A stretch of DNA of 32,357 nucleotides from Bacteroidales bacterium (GTDB taxonomy: Bacteria > Bacteroidota > Bacteroidia > Bacteroidales > Muribaculaceae): positions 1 to 32,357 of the forward strand of contig SFOH01000018.1 of NCBI GenBank assembly GCA_004552485.1, written 5' to 3'. Made by a program: the position numbers and the translations under genes. This document shows, piece by piece, positions 1 through 7,997 of the stretch; position 1 is the stretch's first letter, and each line of letters begins with the position of its first letter. The notes under the pieces are model-generated. The model made no database searches. It was not told the DNA's origin and saw only the letters and a list, made by a program, of their open reading frames with translations.

Positions 1-61
1 AAAGGGGGGCTTGGAAATCAAAAAAACAAGCTCATCTGCATCTAAGCTGCGATTGAGTCAC

Positions 62-109
62 ACTTTTATGCCCTATCCGATTTTTATCGGACAGCAATAA
101 AAGTTTTTG
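62..109 (+). terminator. Nested hairpin with T run, possible terminator of a gene left of the window
   Basis: An outer stem ACTTTTAT (62-69) pairs with ATAAAAGT (97-104), and an inner perfect stem TCCGAT (76-81) pairs with ATCGGA (86-91) across four T. The outer arm runs into TTTTGTT. This fits a Rho-independent terminator for a plus-strand gene ending before position 1. The first 60 bases show no recognisable gene or RNA. The outer stem is AT-rich, so a purely structural or bidirectional role is possible. Confidence 0.4.
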
Positions 110-142
110 TTGCGTCTTTGCTCTCTTCTGTTGGCGAAAGGG

Positions 143-193
143 CATAATTAAAGGCCGTGTGCCAAAAGAATAGGTGTTTTGGACGCACGGCCT
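143..193 (-). terminator. Rho-independent terminator of the dxr-rseP-rlmI-dpp3 run
   Basis: AGGCCGTG (152-159) pairs with CACGGCCT (186-193), and inside it CCAAAA (162-167) pairs with TTTTGG (177-182), with a small internal mismatch. Read on the minus strand the stem is followed by TTTAATTA. It lies about 35 bases past the dpp3 stop codon, the right place to end that transcript. Confidence 0.6.
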
Positions 194-227
194 CGTCGAG
201 GGGGAGAGAGGTTATCTGATGCAGGGC

Positions 228-2231
228 TTATTTGGTGAGGGGGGAGTAGTCGCGGGAGTAGCGGAGCATCTGGGCGGGATAGTCCTCGGTGTAGGTGACG
301 CGGATGTCGGTGATGTTGCCCTCGGCGTCGCGAACGGGAGTGTAGACGGGGTTCACGAAGCCTTTGTAGGGGGCGATGTTCAGGTGGGAGTAGCGCTTGA
401 GCACTTCCTTGTGGAGCTTGGGGTCAACCTTCACGCCATAGTCGAGGACGAGGCGGCGGCCGGCCTCATAGTCGCCCGTCGAGCGGATGCGCTGCACTTC
501 GCGGAGCAGCTCGCCGAAGAGGTTGCGCAGGGCCTTGTAGTCGTTGATTTTCACGAAAGTCTTGCCGTTCTTCTTCACGAGTTCCACGACCTTGTCCTTC
601 TTGCCGTGCTCGAGGGCCCAGGCGGCGATGAGCTGGCGGTTGCGCATGTGGGCTTCTTCGATGTCCTTGCCGGGCTCGATGCGCATGAGCTGTGTCATGA
701 GGCCGTTGAGCATATACTTGTAATACTCTGATTTGTAGGCATCAGGGTTGTCGAGGAGGCCGAGCTCGATGAGCTTGGGGTCGGCGAGATAGTAGAGGGC
801 GAAGAGGTCGGCGCGGGCTTCTTCGAGGGTCGAGCCATGCTCTTTGAGGGCATCGGGGTCAACGCCGGGGAGAAGTTTGCCGGAGCCGTGGCCAAGGCAC
901 TCGTGAAGGTCTGTGTGGAGGTTGTCGGTGATGAAGAGATACTCGTCAAGAAGCTTGGCGGTGGGTTTGTCGATGACGAACTCTTCGTTGAAGCCGTTGC
1001 CATGGGCGGCGGCATCGTAGGCCTCGGTGATGTTCTCGATGGTTACGGACTTGGAGCCGTGAGCGGCGCGAATCCAGTTGGCATTGGGGAGGTTGATGCC
1101 GATGGGCGTGGAAGGATAGGAGTCTCCGGCAAGGATAGCTGCTGTGATGACTTTGGCAGACACGCCTTTCACCTTCTCCTTACGGAAGCGGGGGTCGATG
1201 GGGCTGTGGTCCTCGAACCACTGCGCGTTGGAGGAGATTATCTCGGTGCGGTGGCTGGCCTTGTCGTTGCGGAAATTGACGATGGACTCCCACGAGCCGG
1301 TCATTCCCAGGGGATCGCCGTAGCTCTCGATGAAGCCGTTGATGAAGTCGACTTTCGACTTGGTGTCCTCGGCCCAGGCGATCGAGTAGTCGTCGAAGGT
1401 CTTGAGGTCGCCGCTGCCGTAGAATTCCACGAGCTTGTCGATGATGTCTTTCTGTGCGGGATTCTCGGCATACTCGCGGGCGCGGAGCAGGTTCTCCATG
1501 ATTTTGGCGATGGCGTCGGAGTAGAGGCCGCCGAGTTTGTAGCGCTGCTCCACGACTTTGCCGTCGACCTTGGCGACGCGGGCATTGAGGCCGTAGGAGA
1601 TGGGGGTGAGGTCGGTGGTGTCCTTGAGGGCGGCGTAGTAGTCCTCAACCTCTTTCTGAGTCACGGTGTTGTCATAGAGGTTGTTGGCGGAGGTGCGGAT
1701 GAGGTCCTGGCCGTCGGCCTGGTTGACGCGCTTGGCGTAGAGCGTGGGGTTGAAGATCGCCTCGGCGAGGAGGTTCATCTTGGCCTCGTCGCCGAGGTTG
1801 TTGGCCTTGAACTGCTCCTCGAAGAAGGCGCGCGGGAACTTCGGAACGAACTTGTCAGTGGAATAGTGATGGTGGATGCCGTTACCGAACCACACCTGTT
1901 TGAGGTAGGTCTCGAAGTTCTTGAAGTCGGCGGCGTTGCGGTCGCCTTTGTAGTTGACATAGATGGTCTCGAGGACGGGACGGAGCTGAAGGTTGAGCTC
2001 GCCGTTCTGGTCCCAGAGGATGTCGCGGCCGTTGATGGCGGCCTCGGTGAGATAGTAGACGAGGAGTTTCTGGTTGAGAGTGAGATTCTCGAAGTCGGGA
2101 ACTTTGTAGCGGAGCACTTCGATGTCGGCGAAGCGGTCCACGTGGTAGTCAAAGGGTTTCTCTTGTGCCATTGCGGGGAAGGCTGCGGCCGCGGCGACGA
2201 GAGCGGCGGCCATGGTTGTTCTTGATATCAT
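228..2231 (-). CDS. dpp3: Dipeptidyl peptidase III (M49 metallopeptidase), exported
   Basis: A zinc exopeptidase that removes dipeptides from the N-terminus of short peptides. The M49 signature is clear: HECLGH at residues 443-448 (zinc ligands His443 and His448, catalytic Glu444), followed by GSGK, and LEEARAD at 469-475, where Glu471 is the third zinc ligand. The 5-residue offset from what I recall for the Bacteroides thetaiotaomicron enzyme (448/453/476) is constant. The length of 667 residues is normal for the bacterial form. The N-terminus (MISRTTMAAALVAAAAAF then AMAQ) is a signal peptide, so the enzyme probably works in the periplasm on imported peptides. It is the last gene of a minus-strand run, 19 bases after the methyltransferase stop. 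Family assignment is secure; natural substrates are unknown. Confidence 0.93.
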   Translation of the reverse strand: MISRTTMAAALVAAAAAFPAMAQEKPFDYHVDRFADIEVLRYKVPDFENLTLNQKLLVYYLTEAAINGRDILWDQNGELNLQLRPVLETIYVNYKGDRNAADFKNFETYLKQVWFGNGIHHHYSTDKFVPKFPRAFFEEQFKANNLGDEAKMNLLAEAIFNPTLYAKRVNQADGQDLIRTSANNLYDNTVTQKEVEDYYAALKDTTDLTPISYGLNARVAKVDGKVVEQRYKLGGLYSDAIAKIMENLLRAREYAENPAQKDIIDKLVEFYGSGDLKTFDDYSIAWAEDTKSKVDFINGFIESYGDPLGMTGSWESIVNFRNDKASHRTEIISSNAQWFEDHSPIDPRFRKEKVKGVSAKVITAAILAGDSYPSTPIGINLPNANWIRAAHGSKSVTIENITEAYDAAAHGNGFNEEFVIDKPTAKLLDEYLFITDNLHTDLHECLGHGSGKLLPGVDPDALKEHGSTLEEARADLFALYYLADPKLIELGLLDNPDAYKSEYYKYMLNGLMTQLMRIEPGKDIEEAHMRNRQLIAAWALEHGKKDKVVELVKKNGKTFVKINDYKALRNLFGELLREVQRIRSTGDYEAGRRLVLDYGVKVDPKLHKEVLKRYSHLNIAPYKGFVNPVYTPVRDAEGNITDIRVTYTEDYPAQMLRYSRDYSPLTK

Positions 2232-2250
2232 AGACTGATTGGATGGGGGA

Positions 2251-3447
2251 TTATTCGATGTAGAGGACGAGGCCCTTGAGGTATTCGCCCTCGGGATGGT
2301 AGATGTTGACGGGATGGTCGGCGGGCTGGGTCAGCTGATGGAGGATGCGCACGCGGCGCCCGGTCTGAGCGGCGGCCGAGAATACGGCGAGGCGGAACTG
2401 TTCGCGAGAGACGGCCTGCGAGCACGAGAAGGTGAAGAGGACGGTGCCGGGCGCTGCCTTTTGGATGGCGGCGGCGTTGAGGCGCTGATAGCCGCGGAGG
2501 GCATTGCGGATGGCGCTGCGGTGCTTGGCAAAGGCGGGCGGGTCGAGGACGATGAGGTCGTAGGCGCCGTCATCCATACGGTCGAGGAATTTGAAGGCGT
2601 CCTCGGCGAACGATTTGTGGCGCGGGCAGTCTTTGCCGAAGTTGAGCTCGACGTTGGCGTCGGTCAGCGAGATGGCCTTGGCCGAGGAGTCGACGGAGTG
2701 GACAAGCTCGGCGTCGCCGCGGAGGGCGTAGACGCTGAAGCCGCCGGTGTAGCAGAACATGTTGAGCACGCGGCGTCCGCGGGCATACTTCTGCAGCAGG
2801 GCGCGGTTGTCGCGCTGGTCGACGAAGAAGCCGGTTTTCTGGCCGCGGAGCCAGTCGATGTTGAAGCGCAATGAGTTCTCGGTGCTGACGCATGAGACGT
2901 TGGCGCCGCCGATGATGTAGTCGTCGACGGGGTCGAGGTCGGCCTTGTAGGGGAGCGTTGTCTCGCTCTTGTAGAAGACATTTTTGACGCCGAGGCCGTC
3001 GATTTCGGTGAGCTCGCGGGCGATGATGTCGCGGGCGAAGTGCATGCCGGGCGAATGGGCCTGCATGACGGCGGTGTCGCCGTAGATGTCGATGACGAGG
3101 CCGGGGAGGAAGTCGCCCTCGCCGTGGACGAGGCGAAAGGTGTCGTTGTCGGGGCGGCGCAGTCCGAGGGTCTGACGCAGGGCGTAGGCGCGGGTGAGGC
3201 GGCTGCGGAAGAAGGCGGCGTCGATCTCGGTGTCGGCAAAGTCGAGGATGCGGACGGCGATGGAGCCTATCTGGTAATGGCCCACGCCGACGACGCGGCC
3301 CTCGGCGGTGACGACTTTCACCACGTCGCCCTCCTCGACGGAGGCGGGAACGTTGGCGAGAGCTCCGGAGAACACCCAGGGGTGGAAGCGCTCAAGGCTC
3401 TCCTGCTTGCCGCGCTTGAGGGTTACGGTCTGATATGATGTGCTCAT
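2251..3447 (-). CDS. rlmI: Class I SAM-dependent 23S rRNA methyltransferase (RlmI/COG1092 family)
   Basis: A 398-residue protein with the COG1092 layout: an N-terminal PUA-like RNA-binding domain (about residues 5-80), a central linking domain, and a C-terminal Rossmann methyltransferase fold. Visible motifs are VLNMFCYTGGFSVYAL (SAM-binding motif I), the acidic VDSS that follows, LIVLDPPAFAKH (the DPP motif) and TFSCSQAVS with a conserved cysteine. Family members methylate a 23S rRNA cytosine (RlmI, m5C1962 in E. coli). Exact target identity is inferred from the family only. The start ATG overlaps the rseP stop as ATGA (3444-3447), indicating translational coupling. The dpp3 gene follows after 19 bases. 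Confidence 0.85.
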   Translation of the reverse strand: MSTSYQTVTLKRGKQESLERFHPWVFSGALANVPASVEEGDVVKVVTAEGRVVGVGHYQIGSIAVRILDFADTEIDAAFFRSRLTRAYALRQTLGLRRPDNDTFRLVHGEGDFLPGLVIDIYGDTAVMQAHSPGMHFARDIIARELTEIDGLGVKNVFYKSETTLPYKADLDPVDDYIIGGANVSCVSTENSLRFNIDWLRGQKTGFFVDQRDNRALLQKYARGRRVLNMFCYTGGFSVYALRGDAELVHSVDSSAKAISLTDANVELNFGKDCPRHKSFAEDAFKFLDRMDDGAYDLIVLDPPAFAKHRSAIRNALRGYQRLNAAAIQKAAPGTVLFTFSCSQAVSREQFRLAVFSAAAQTGRRVRILHQLTQPADHPVNIYHPEGEYLKGLVLYIE

Positions 3448-4940
3448 TTGAAGAAGAATTTGTAGATGTCATTGCCGTTGGCGTAGACCAACAGGAGCAG
3501 GAGGAAGGCCATGCCGACCATCTGGGAATACTCCAGCACTTTGATCGACGGCTTGCGGCGCGTAATGATCTCCCAAAGAGTGAAGACAACGTGGCCGCCG
3601 TCGAGGGCCGGGATGGGCAGGATGTTCATAAACGCCAGGATAACAGAGAGGAAGGCGGTGAAGTACCAGAAGGTGTACCAGTTCCACTGGGCGGGGAACA
3701 TATTGCCGATGGCGCCGAAACCGCCGACGCTCTGTGCGCCCTCTTTGGTGAAGATATACTTCATCGAGGAGACGTAGGTGGTCAGTTTCTCCCAGCCGTC
3801 GGACATGCCTTTGGGGATGGACTCGAAGAAGTTGTAGGAGACGTGGGTGACGGGGAACATCTCGCTGACGGGCATGAGCATGATGCCGATTTTGCCGGCG
3901 GAGTTGACGGCGACGTTCACCGTGGCGTGCGAGCCGTCGGCGCGCTCGACGAGCATGGGCACGGTCTTGGATTTGGCCTTCTCCAGCGCGGGATAGAACT
4001 CTGTGAGCGAGGGCGTTGTGTCGTTGGCGACGCGGAGGATGCGATCGCCCTTGAGGATGCCGCCCTTAATGGCCGGTTCGCCTTTCAGGAGCGAGTCGAC
4101 GCGGACGGGGACACGGTAGGTGAAGATGGCCTTTTCGTCGGCGTCCTTCAGCAGGGTCGAAACGTATTCCTGCGGGATGTTGATGGTGACGGTGTCCTTG
4201 TGGTTGCGCAGCACCTGAACGGTGCCGCCTTTGTTGATGAGGTTCCAGGCGAAGCTCTGGTCGCCGGCATCGGCGTAGGCGCCGTTGTAGGTGAGCAGGA
4301 TGTCGCCGTTGCGGAAGCCGAGTTTCTGGAACTGCTCGGAATAGTCCATGCCTTCTTCGGCCTTGTCGAACTTGACGAAGTCGGCGCCCCAGTACCAGGC
4401 GATGCCGATGTAGATGACGATGGCGAGGATGAAGTTGAAGAGGACGCCGGCCACCATCACCATCAGGCGCGGGAAGGGCTTCTTGGCGCGGAACTCCCAG
4501 GGCTCGGGCTCGGAGGCCATGGAGTCGGCGGTCTGCGTCTCGTCAATCATGCCGGCGATTGAGCAATAGCCGCCGAGGGGCAGCCATCCCAGTCCGTAGA
4601 GGGTGGCGCGCCACGTGGGCTTGCCGTTCTTCATGGCCGGGTGCTTCTTGCCGAGCTTGAATTTGAGCAGCGAGCGCTCCTCTTCCACCTCTTTTTCGAC
4701 GGTTTCCATGTCGGGACCGGGCATCTTTTTCTTGACTTTTTTGGTCCACGCGATGACCTGGAGGGTGTTGGCGTCGGGACGGTATTTGAGCAGAGAGAAC
4801 CAGGGGTTGAAGAAAAGGTAGAAGCGCTCGACACGCATGCCGTAGATGCGCGCGAACAGGTAGTGGCCGAACTCATGTATGGTTACGAGCAGCACGAATG
4901 CCAGGATTAGCTGGGCGGCTTTTATCAGAAATGTCTCCAT
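3444..4940 (-). CDS. rseP: RseP-type site-2 intramembrane zinc protease
   Basis: An inner-membrane protease of family M50 that cuts substrates inside the membrane, such as anti-sigma factors and signal-peptide remnants. The zinc motif HEFGH lies at residues 22-26 in the first membrane helix. The second metal-binding motif, NILPIPALDGGH, places the ligand Asp at about residue 447 near the C-terminus. PDZ-like sequence (FRNGDILLTYNG; IKGGILKGDRILRV) lies between them. At 498 residues it is longer than E. coli RseP (450), partly through a charged stretch around residues 60-95 (KKVKKKMPGP and following). It lies 53 bases after dxr; dxr-rseP proximity is a common bacterial arrangement tied to envelope biogenesis. 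Its 3' end overlaps the methyltransferase start by 4 bases. Confidence 0.93.
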   Translation of the reverse strand: METFLIKAAQLILAFVLLVTIHEFGHYLFARIYGMRVERFYLFFNPWFSLLKYRPDANTLQVIAWTKKVKKKMPGPDMETVEKEVEEERSLLKFKLGKKHPAMKNGKPTWRATLYGLGWLPLGGYCSIAGMIDETQTADSMASEPEPWEFRAKKPFPRLMVMVAGVLFNFILAIVIYIGIAWYWGADFVKFDKAEEGMDYSEQFQKLGFRNGDILLTYNGAYADAGDQSFAWNLINKGGTVQVLRNHKDTVTINIPQEYVSTLLKDADEKAIFTYRVPVRVDSLLKGEPAIKGGILKGDRILRVANDTTPSLTEFYPALEKAKSKTVPMLVERADGSHATVNVAVNSAGKIGIMLMPVSEMFPVTHVSYNFFESIPKGMSDGWEKLTTYVSSMKYIFTKEGAQSVGGFGAIGNMFPAQWNWYTFWYFTAFLSVILAFMNILPIPALDGGHVVFTLWEIITRRKPSIKVLEYSQMVGMAFLLLLLVYANGNDIYKFFFK

Positions 4941-4993
4941 TAAGGGGTGTTTAGGGGTTTAGTGTTGAAGATGGGTTGCGTCGCGCGGGGGAA

Positions 4994-6178
4994 TCAACGC
5001 GCGGCGGCGATGCGGCTCACGATCTCGGAGGCGCAGCGCCGTGCCGACATGTTCGAGCCGACGTAGTCGTGATAGTCCGGGGCGGCGATGTAGGGCTCGC
5101 GCTCGAGGGTCTCGGCCGTCACGGTGTAGATGTCGCAGAAGGGGATGCGGCCGTCGCGGAAGGCCTGGTTGGCGATTTCGTTGGCGGCGTTCACCACGCA
5201 GGCCGCGTTGCCGCCGCGCTCGAGGGCCTTTTGGGCGAAGGTGAGGCAGGGGAAGAGCTCGGTGTCGGGATGTGCGAAGGTGAGGTTGACAATCTGCGGC
5301 AGAGTGAGCGGCTGCGATGCTCCCTCCAGGCGCGTGCACTCGCCGAGGGCGTAAGCGATGGGCAGGCGCATGTCGGGGATGCCCAACTGCGCTTTCACGG
5401 CGCCGTCAACGAACTCAACCATCGAGTGGACAATGCTCTGGGGGTGCACCACGGGCGTGATGCGCTCGGCGGGGATGTTGAACAGGTAGTGGGCCTCGAT
5501 GATTTCGAAGGCCTTGTTCATCATCGTGGCGGAGTCGATGGTGATTTTGGCGCCCATGCTCCAGTTGGGGTGGCGCAGGGCGTCGGCGACGGTGGCCGTG
5601 CGGAGCTGCTCGGCGGTCCAGGTGCGGAAGGGGCCTCCGGAGGCGGTGATGATGAGGCGGCGCACCGACCCGGGCTCTTCGCCGGCGAGGCACTGTGCGA
5701 TGGCCGAGTGCTCGGAGTCGATGGGGAAGAGGCGGCTGCGCGACTCGGCGAGGAGTCGCCGCACGAGGTCGCCGGCGACGACGAGCGTCTCCTTGTTGGC
5801 GAGGGCTATGTCTTTGCCGGCGCGGATGGCGGCGATGGTGGGCGCAAGGCCGCTGTAGCCGACGGTGGCGTTGACGACCATGTCCACGTCGGCACGCGCG
5901 CCGGCGTCGGCCACGGCCTGCGCTCCAGCCCGGGCCTCGATGCCGCTGCCGGCGAGGCCTTCCTTGAGGCGGGCGTATTTGCTTTCGTCGGCGATGACGG
6001 CCACGGCAGGGCCGAATTCGAGCGCCTGTTCGATGAGGCGGTTAACGTTGCTGCCCGCGCAAAGGGCGCTGACGGCATATCTGTCCGGATGGCTCCGCAC
6101 TATATCCAGAGTCTGCGTGCCGATGGACCCCGTGGAGCCTATCAGGCACAGCCTCTTTGTTTTATCTGACTGGTGCAT
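4994..6178 (-). CDS. dxr: 1-deoxy-D-xylulose-5-phosphate reductoisomerase
   Basis: Second enzyme of the MEP isoprenoid pathway: it converts DXP to 2-C-methyl-D-erythritol 4-phosphate with NADPH and a divalent metal, in the cytoplasm. The N-terminal GSTGSIGTQTLDIV is the NADPH-binding motif. PIDSEHSAIAQCL holds the metal-binding Asp and Glu, TASGGPFR is a substrate-binding loop, and HPNWSMGAKITIDSATMMNK with GLEIIEAH-like sequence (here FEIIEAHYLF) completes the active site. The length of 394 residues is normal. The start at 6176-6178 is preceded on the minus strand by a TACCTTTG box about 60 bases upstream. It is the first gene of the run ending in dpp3. A very secure call. Confidence 0.97.
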   Translation of the reverse strand: MHQSDKTKRLCLIGSTGSIGTQTLDIVRSHPDRYAVSALCAGSNVNRLIEQALEFGPAVAVIADESKYARLKEGLAGSGIEARAGAQAVADAGARADVDMVVNATVGYSGLAPTIAAIRAGKDIALANKETLVVAGDLVRRLLAESRSRLFPIDSEHSAIAQCLAGEEPGSVRRLIITASGGPFRTWTAEQLRTATVADALRHPNWSMGAKITIDSATMMNKAFEIIEAHYLFNIPAERITPVVHPQSIVHSMVEFVDGAVKAQLGIPDMRLPIAYALGECTRLEGASQPLTLPQIVNLTFAHPDTELFPCLTFAQKALERGGNAACVVNAANEIANQAFRDGRIPFCDIYTVTAETLEREPYIAAPDYHDYVGSNMSARRCASEIVSRIAAAR

Positions 6179-6236
6179 TGTTTCTTAACTGATACATTAT
6201 TGGAACGCACGCACACGCGCGTGCGCACATCTTCCG

Positions 6237-6244
6237 CAAAGGTA
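6237..6244 (-). promoter_or_regulatory. Bacteroidetes -7 box for dxr operon
   Basis: The plus strand reads CAAAGGTA, which is TACCTTTG on the minus strand and matches the Bacteroidetes -7 consensus TAnnTTTG. Transcription would start near 6230 and give a leader of about 50 bases containing GC-rich alternating CACGCGCGTG (near 6204-6224). No clear -33 TTTG is seen 19-21 bases upstream. Confidence 0.55.
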
Positions 6245-6282
6245 CGAAAAATTCCCTGAATCAGCGTGCCTGAGTAGCTAAT

Positions 6283-6336
6283 TTTTATAAGTCTTATAAG
6301 ATTTATATGATTTATAAGATTTATAAAACTTATTAG
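6283..6336. repeat. Degenerate 9-base AT-rich tandem repeat
   Basis: Six successive nonamers: TTTTATAAG, TCTTATAAG, ATTTATATG, ATTTATAAG, ATTTATAAA, ACTTATTAG. Two more diverged units follow (ACCAATTAG, TCCGATAGG) up to the nhaD stop. The array fills the space between the nhaD stop codon and the dxr promoter. It is partly self-complementary (CTTATAAG), so nhaD mRNA could fold here. Confidence 0.75.
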
Positions 6337-6354
6337 ACCAATTAGTCCGATAGG

Positions 6355-7749
6355 TTAGCCGAAGAGCCAGTGCTCGAGGATGTAGATGCCGATGCCGAGG
6401 AGGTAGCCCAGGAGCGCAAGGCCGCTGAACTTCTTCAGATACCAGCCGAAGTTGATTTTCTCGATGCCCATGGCAATCACGCCGGAGGCGGAGCCGATGA
6501 TGAGCAGCGAGCCGCCGACACCGGCGCAGTAGCTGAGCAGGCCCCAGAAGTGGCCGTCCACCACGAAGTTGGCGGCATAACCGCTCACCGTCGGGTCGGC
6601 GATGGGATACATGCCCATCACACCGGCAACCATGGGCACGTTGTCGATCACTGACGAGAGCGCGCCGAGGAGGGTGTTGATGATGTAGACGTCGTGGACG
6701 TGGGTGTCGAGGACGTTGGCGAGCGTGGCCAGGACGCCGGTGCTCTGGAGCACGGCCACGGCCATGAGGATGCCCAGGAAGAAGAGGATGGAGGGCATGT
6801 CGACGCGCGAGATGACTTTCGGGATGCGGTACTGCTGTTTCTGCTTGCGCAGGCGGCCGTTGTAGAGCAGCTCGGTGACAACCCAGAGCACGCCCAGCAC
6901 GAGGAGGATGCCCAGGAATGGCGGCAGGTGGGTAATGGTCTTGAAGACAGGCACAAAGATGAGGCCGCCGACGCCCAGGATGAAGATGAAGAGTTTGTCG
7001 CCGTTGCGCAGGTCGGAGCGCTGGACATCGTTCTTGATGGGCTCGGGGAGGCGTCCTTTCAGCTTGCGCGAGACGATGAGCGTGGGCAGGAGGACGGAGA
7101 CGACGGAGGGCAGCAGCACGAATTTGACGAGGGCGCTGACGGTGACGTTGCCGTTGGCCCACAGCAGGATGGTGGTGACGTCGCCGATGGGGCTCCAGGC
7201 GCCGCCGGAGTTGGCGGCGAGGATGATGGTGCCGGCATAGATCCACCGCTCGCGCTTGTGGGGCACGAACTTACGCAGGAGCGTGAGCATGACGATGGTG
7301 GTGGTGAGGTTGTCGAGGACGGCGGAGAGGAAGAATGTGAGCCATGTCATGATCCACAGCAGTTTGCGGCGTTTGCGCGTGTGGATGCGGCTGGTGATGA
7401 CGGTGAAGCCGTCGTGGACGTCGATGAGCTCGACGATGGTCATGGCGCCAAGGAGGAAGAGGACGGTCTGGGCGATGTCGCCGAGGTGTTCGACGAGGTC
7501 GACGTTGCAGACATAGCTCAGCGCCTGCTTGTTCTCGCCCTGCTGATAGAGCGAGGGATTCTCGGAGACGTACTGCTGGAACTTGGCGCCGGCGATGTCG
7601 GGCACGATGGTGTCGGCGCCAACGGCGTAGAGCACCCACATGAGCATGCCGAGCGTCAGCGCCGTGGCCGTTTTGTCAACCTTCAGCGGATGCTCCAGGG
7701 CTATACACAGGTAGCCTATTATAAAGAGTATAATGATGTATGTTATCAT
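6355..7749 (-). CDS. nhaD: NhaD-type Na+/H+ antiporter
   Basis: A 464-residue inner-membrane protein of the ion-transporter (IT) superfamily that exports Na+ (or Li+) in exchange for H+. It is almost entirely hydrophobic helices. Recognisable motifs are DNLTTTIVMLTLLRKF, the re-entrant NSGGAWSPIGDVTTILLWANG (characteristic of NhaD), and in the second half VIDNVPMVAGVMGMYP. An extra loop after helix 2 (around KFQQYVSENPSLYQQG) is typical of the family's long form. It has its own promoter and a leader of about 95 bases. It is separated from dxr by a tandem repeat and a new promoter, so it is probably a single-gene transcript. Confidence 0.92.
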   Translation of the reverse strand: MITYIIILFIIGYLCIALEHPLKVDKTATALTLGMLMWVLYAVGADTIVPDIAGAKFQQYVSENPSLYQQGENKQALSYVCNVDLVEHLGDIAQTVLFLLGAMTIVELIDVHDGFTVITSRIHTRKRRKLLWIMTWLTFFLSAVLDNLTTTIVMLTLLRKFVPHKRERWIYAGTIILAANSGGAWSPIGDVTTILLWANGNVTVSALVKFVLLPSVVSVLLPTLIVSRKLKGRLPEPIKNDVQRSDLRNGDKLFIFILGVGGLIFVPVFKTITHLPPFLGILLVLGVLWVVTELLYNGRLRKQKQQYRIPKVISRVDMPSILFFLGILMAVAVLQSTGVLATLANVLDTHVHDVYIINTLLGALSSVIDNVPMVAGVMGMYPIADPTVSGYAANFVVDGHFWGLLSYCAGVGGSLLIIGSASGVIAMGIEKINFGWYLKKFSGLALLGYLLGIGIYILEHWLFG

Positions 7750-7851
7750 TCAGTTTCCCAACGGTTTTTATATAGGGTAATAAATGTGTGAATAAGCGAT
7801 ATTGTCAGACAACGCGGGCTGCCCGGCCGGAGCCGGCCCCTTTTCTGACTG

Positions 7852-7883
7852 CAAAGTTACGCAACAATTAATTACCCTGCAAT
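7852..7883 (-). promoter_or_regulatory. Promoter of nhaD
   Basis: On the minus strand, ATTG (7880-7883) stands 20 bases before TAACTTTG (7852-7859), close to the Bacteroidetes TTTG / TAnnTTTG pair. Transcription would begin near 7845. The leader includes GCCGGCTCCGGCCGGGC-like GC-rich palindromic sequence around 7821-7840 that could fold. Confidence 0.65.
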
Positions 7884-7936
7884 TTTTATTGAAGAATATT
7901 TTCAGTAATTATCGGCTTTTTTTGACGGAAAAGCAT

Positions 7937-7944
7937 TATCTTTG
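7937..7944 (+). promoter_or_regulatory. -7 box for the rfbB operon
   Basis: TATCTTTG matches TAnnTTTG, about 53 bases before the rfbB ATG. No good -33 element is seen at the standard spacing; a TTTG at 7921-7924 is too close. It sits back to back with the nhaD promoter in a 248-base divergent region. Confidence 0.55.
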
Positions 7945-7997
7945 CAGTTGGGTTGGCGTGCCCCCGTGCGCGCCGCCCCGCTTAACCACACATCGCT

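Noticed and set aside
1..60. Possible tRNA or gene end at the left edge
   Set aside because: No cloverleaf, CCA end or coding frame could be supported in the first 60 bases.
837..2225. Plus-strand 462-codon open frame opposite dpp3
   Set aside because: It is an antisense shadow: Val/Gly/Asp-rich without motifs, lying over a gene with clear M49 residues. Similar long shadows opposite rseP, dxr, GH97, ompA, porK and porM were left out for the same reason.
6278..7246. Open frame ending in a Lys-Ser-Tyr repeat
   Set aside because: The repeat is merely the 9-base AT array read in frame; the body is an off-frame reading of nhaD, rich in Arg, His and Pro.
7921..7944. TTTG at 7921 as the -33 box for rfbB
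   Set aside because: The gap to TATCTTTG is only 12 bases, not 19-21.
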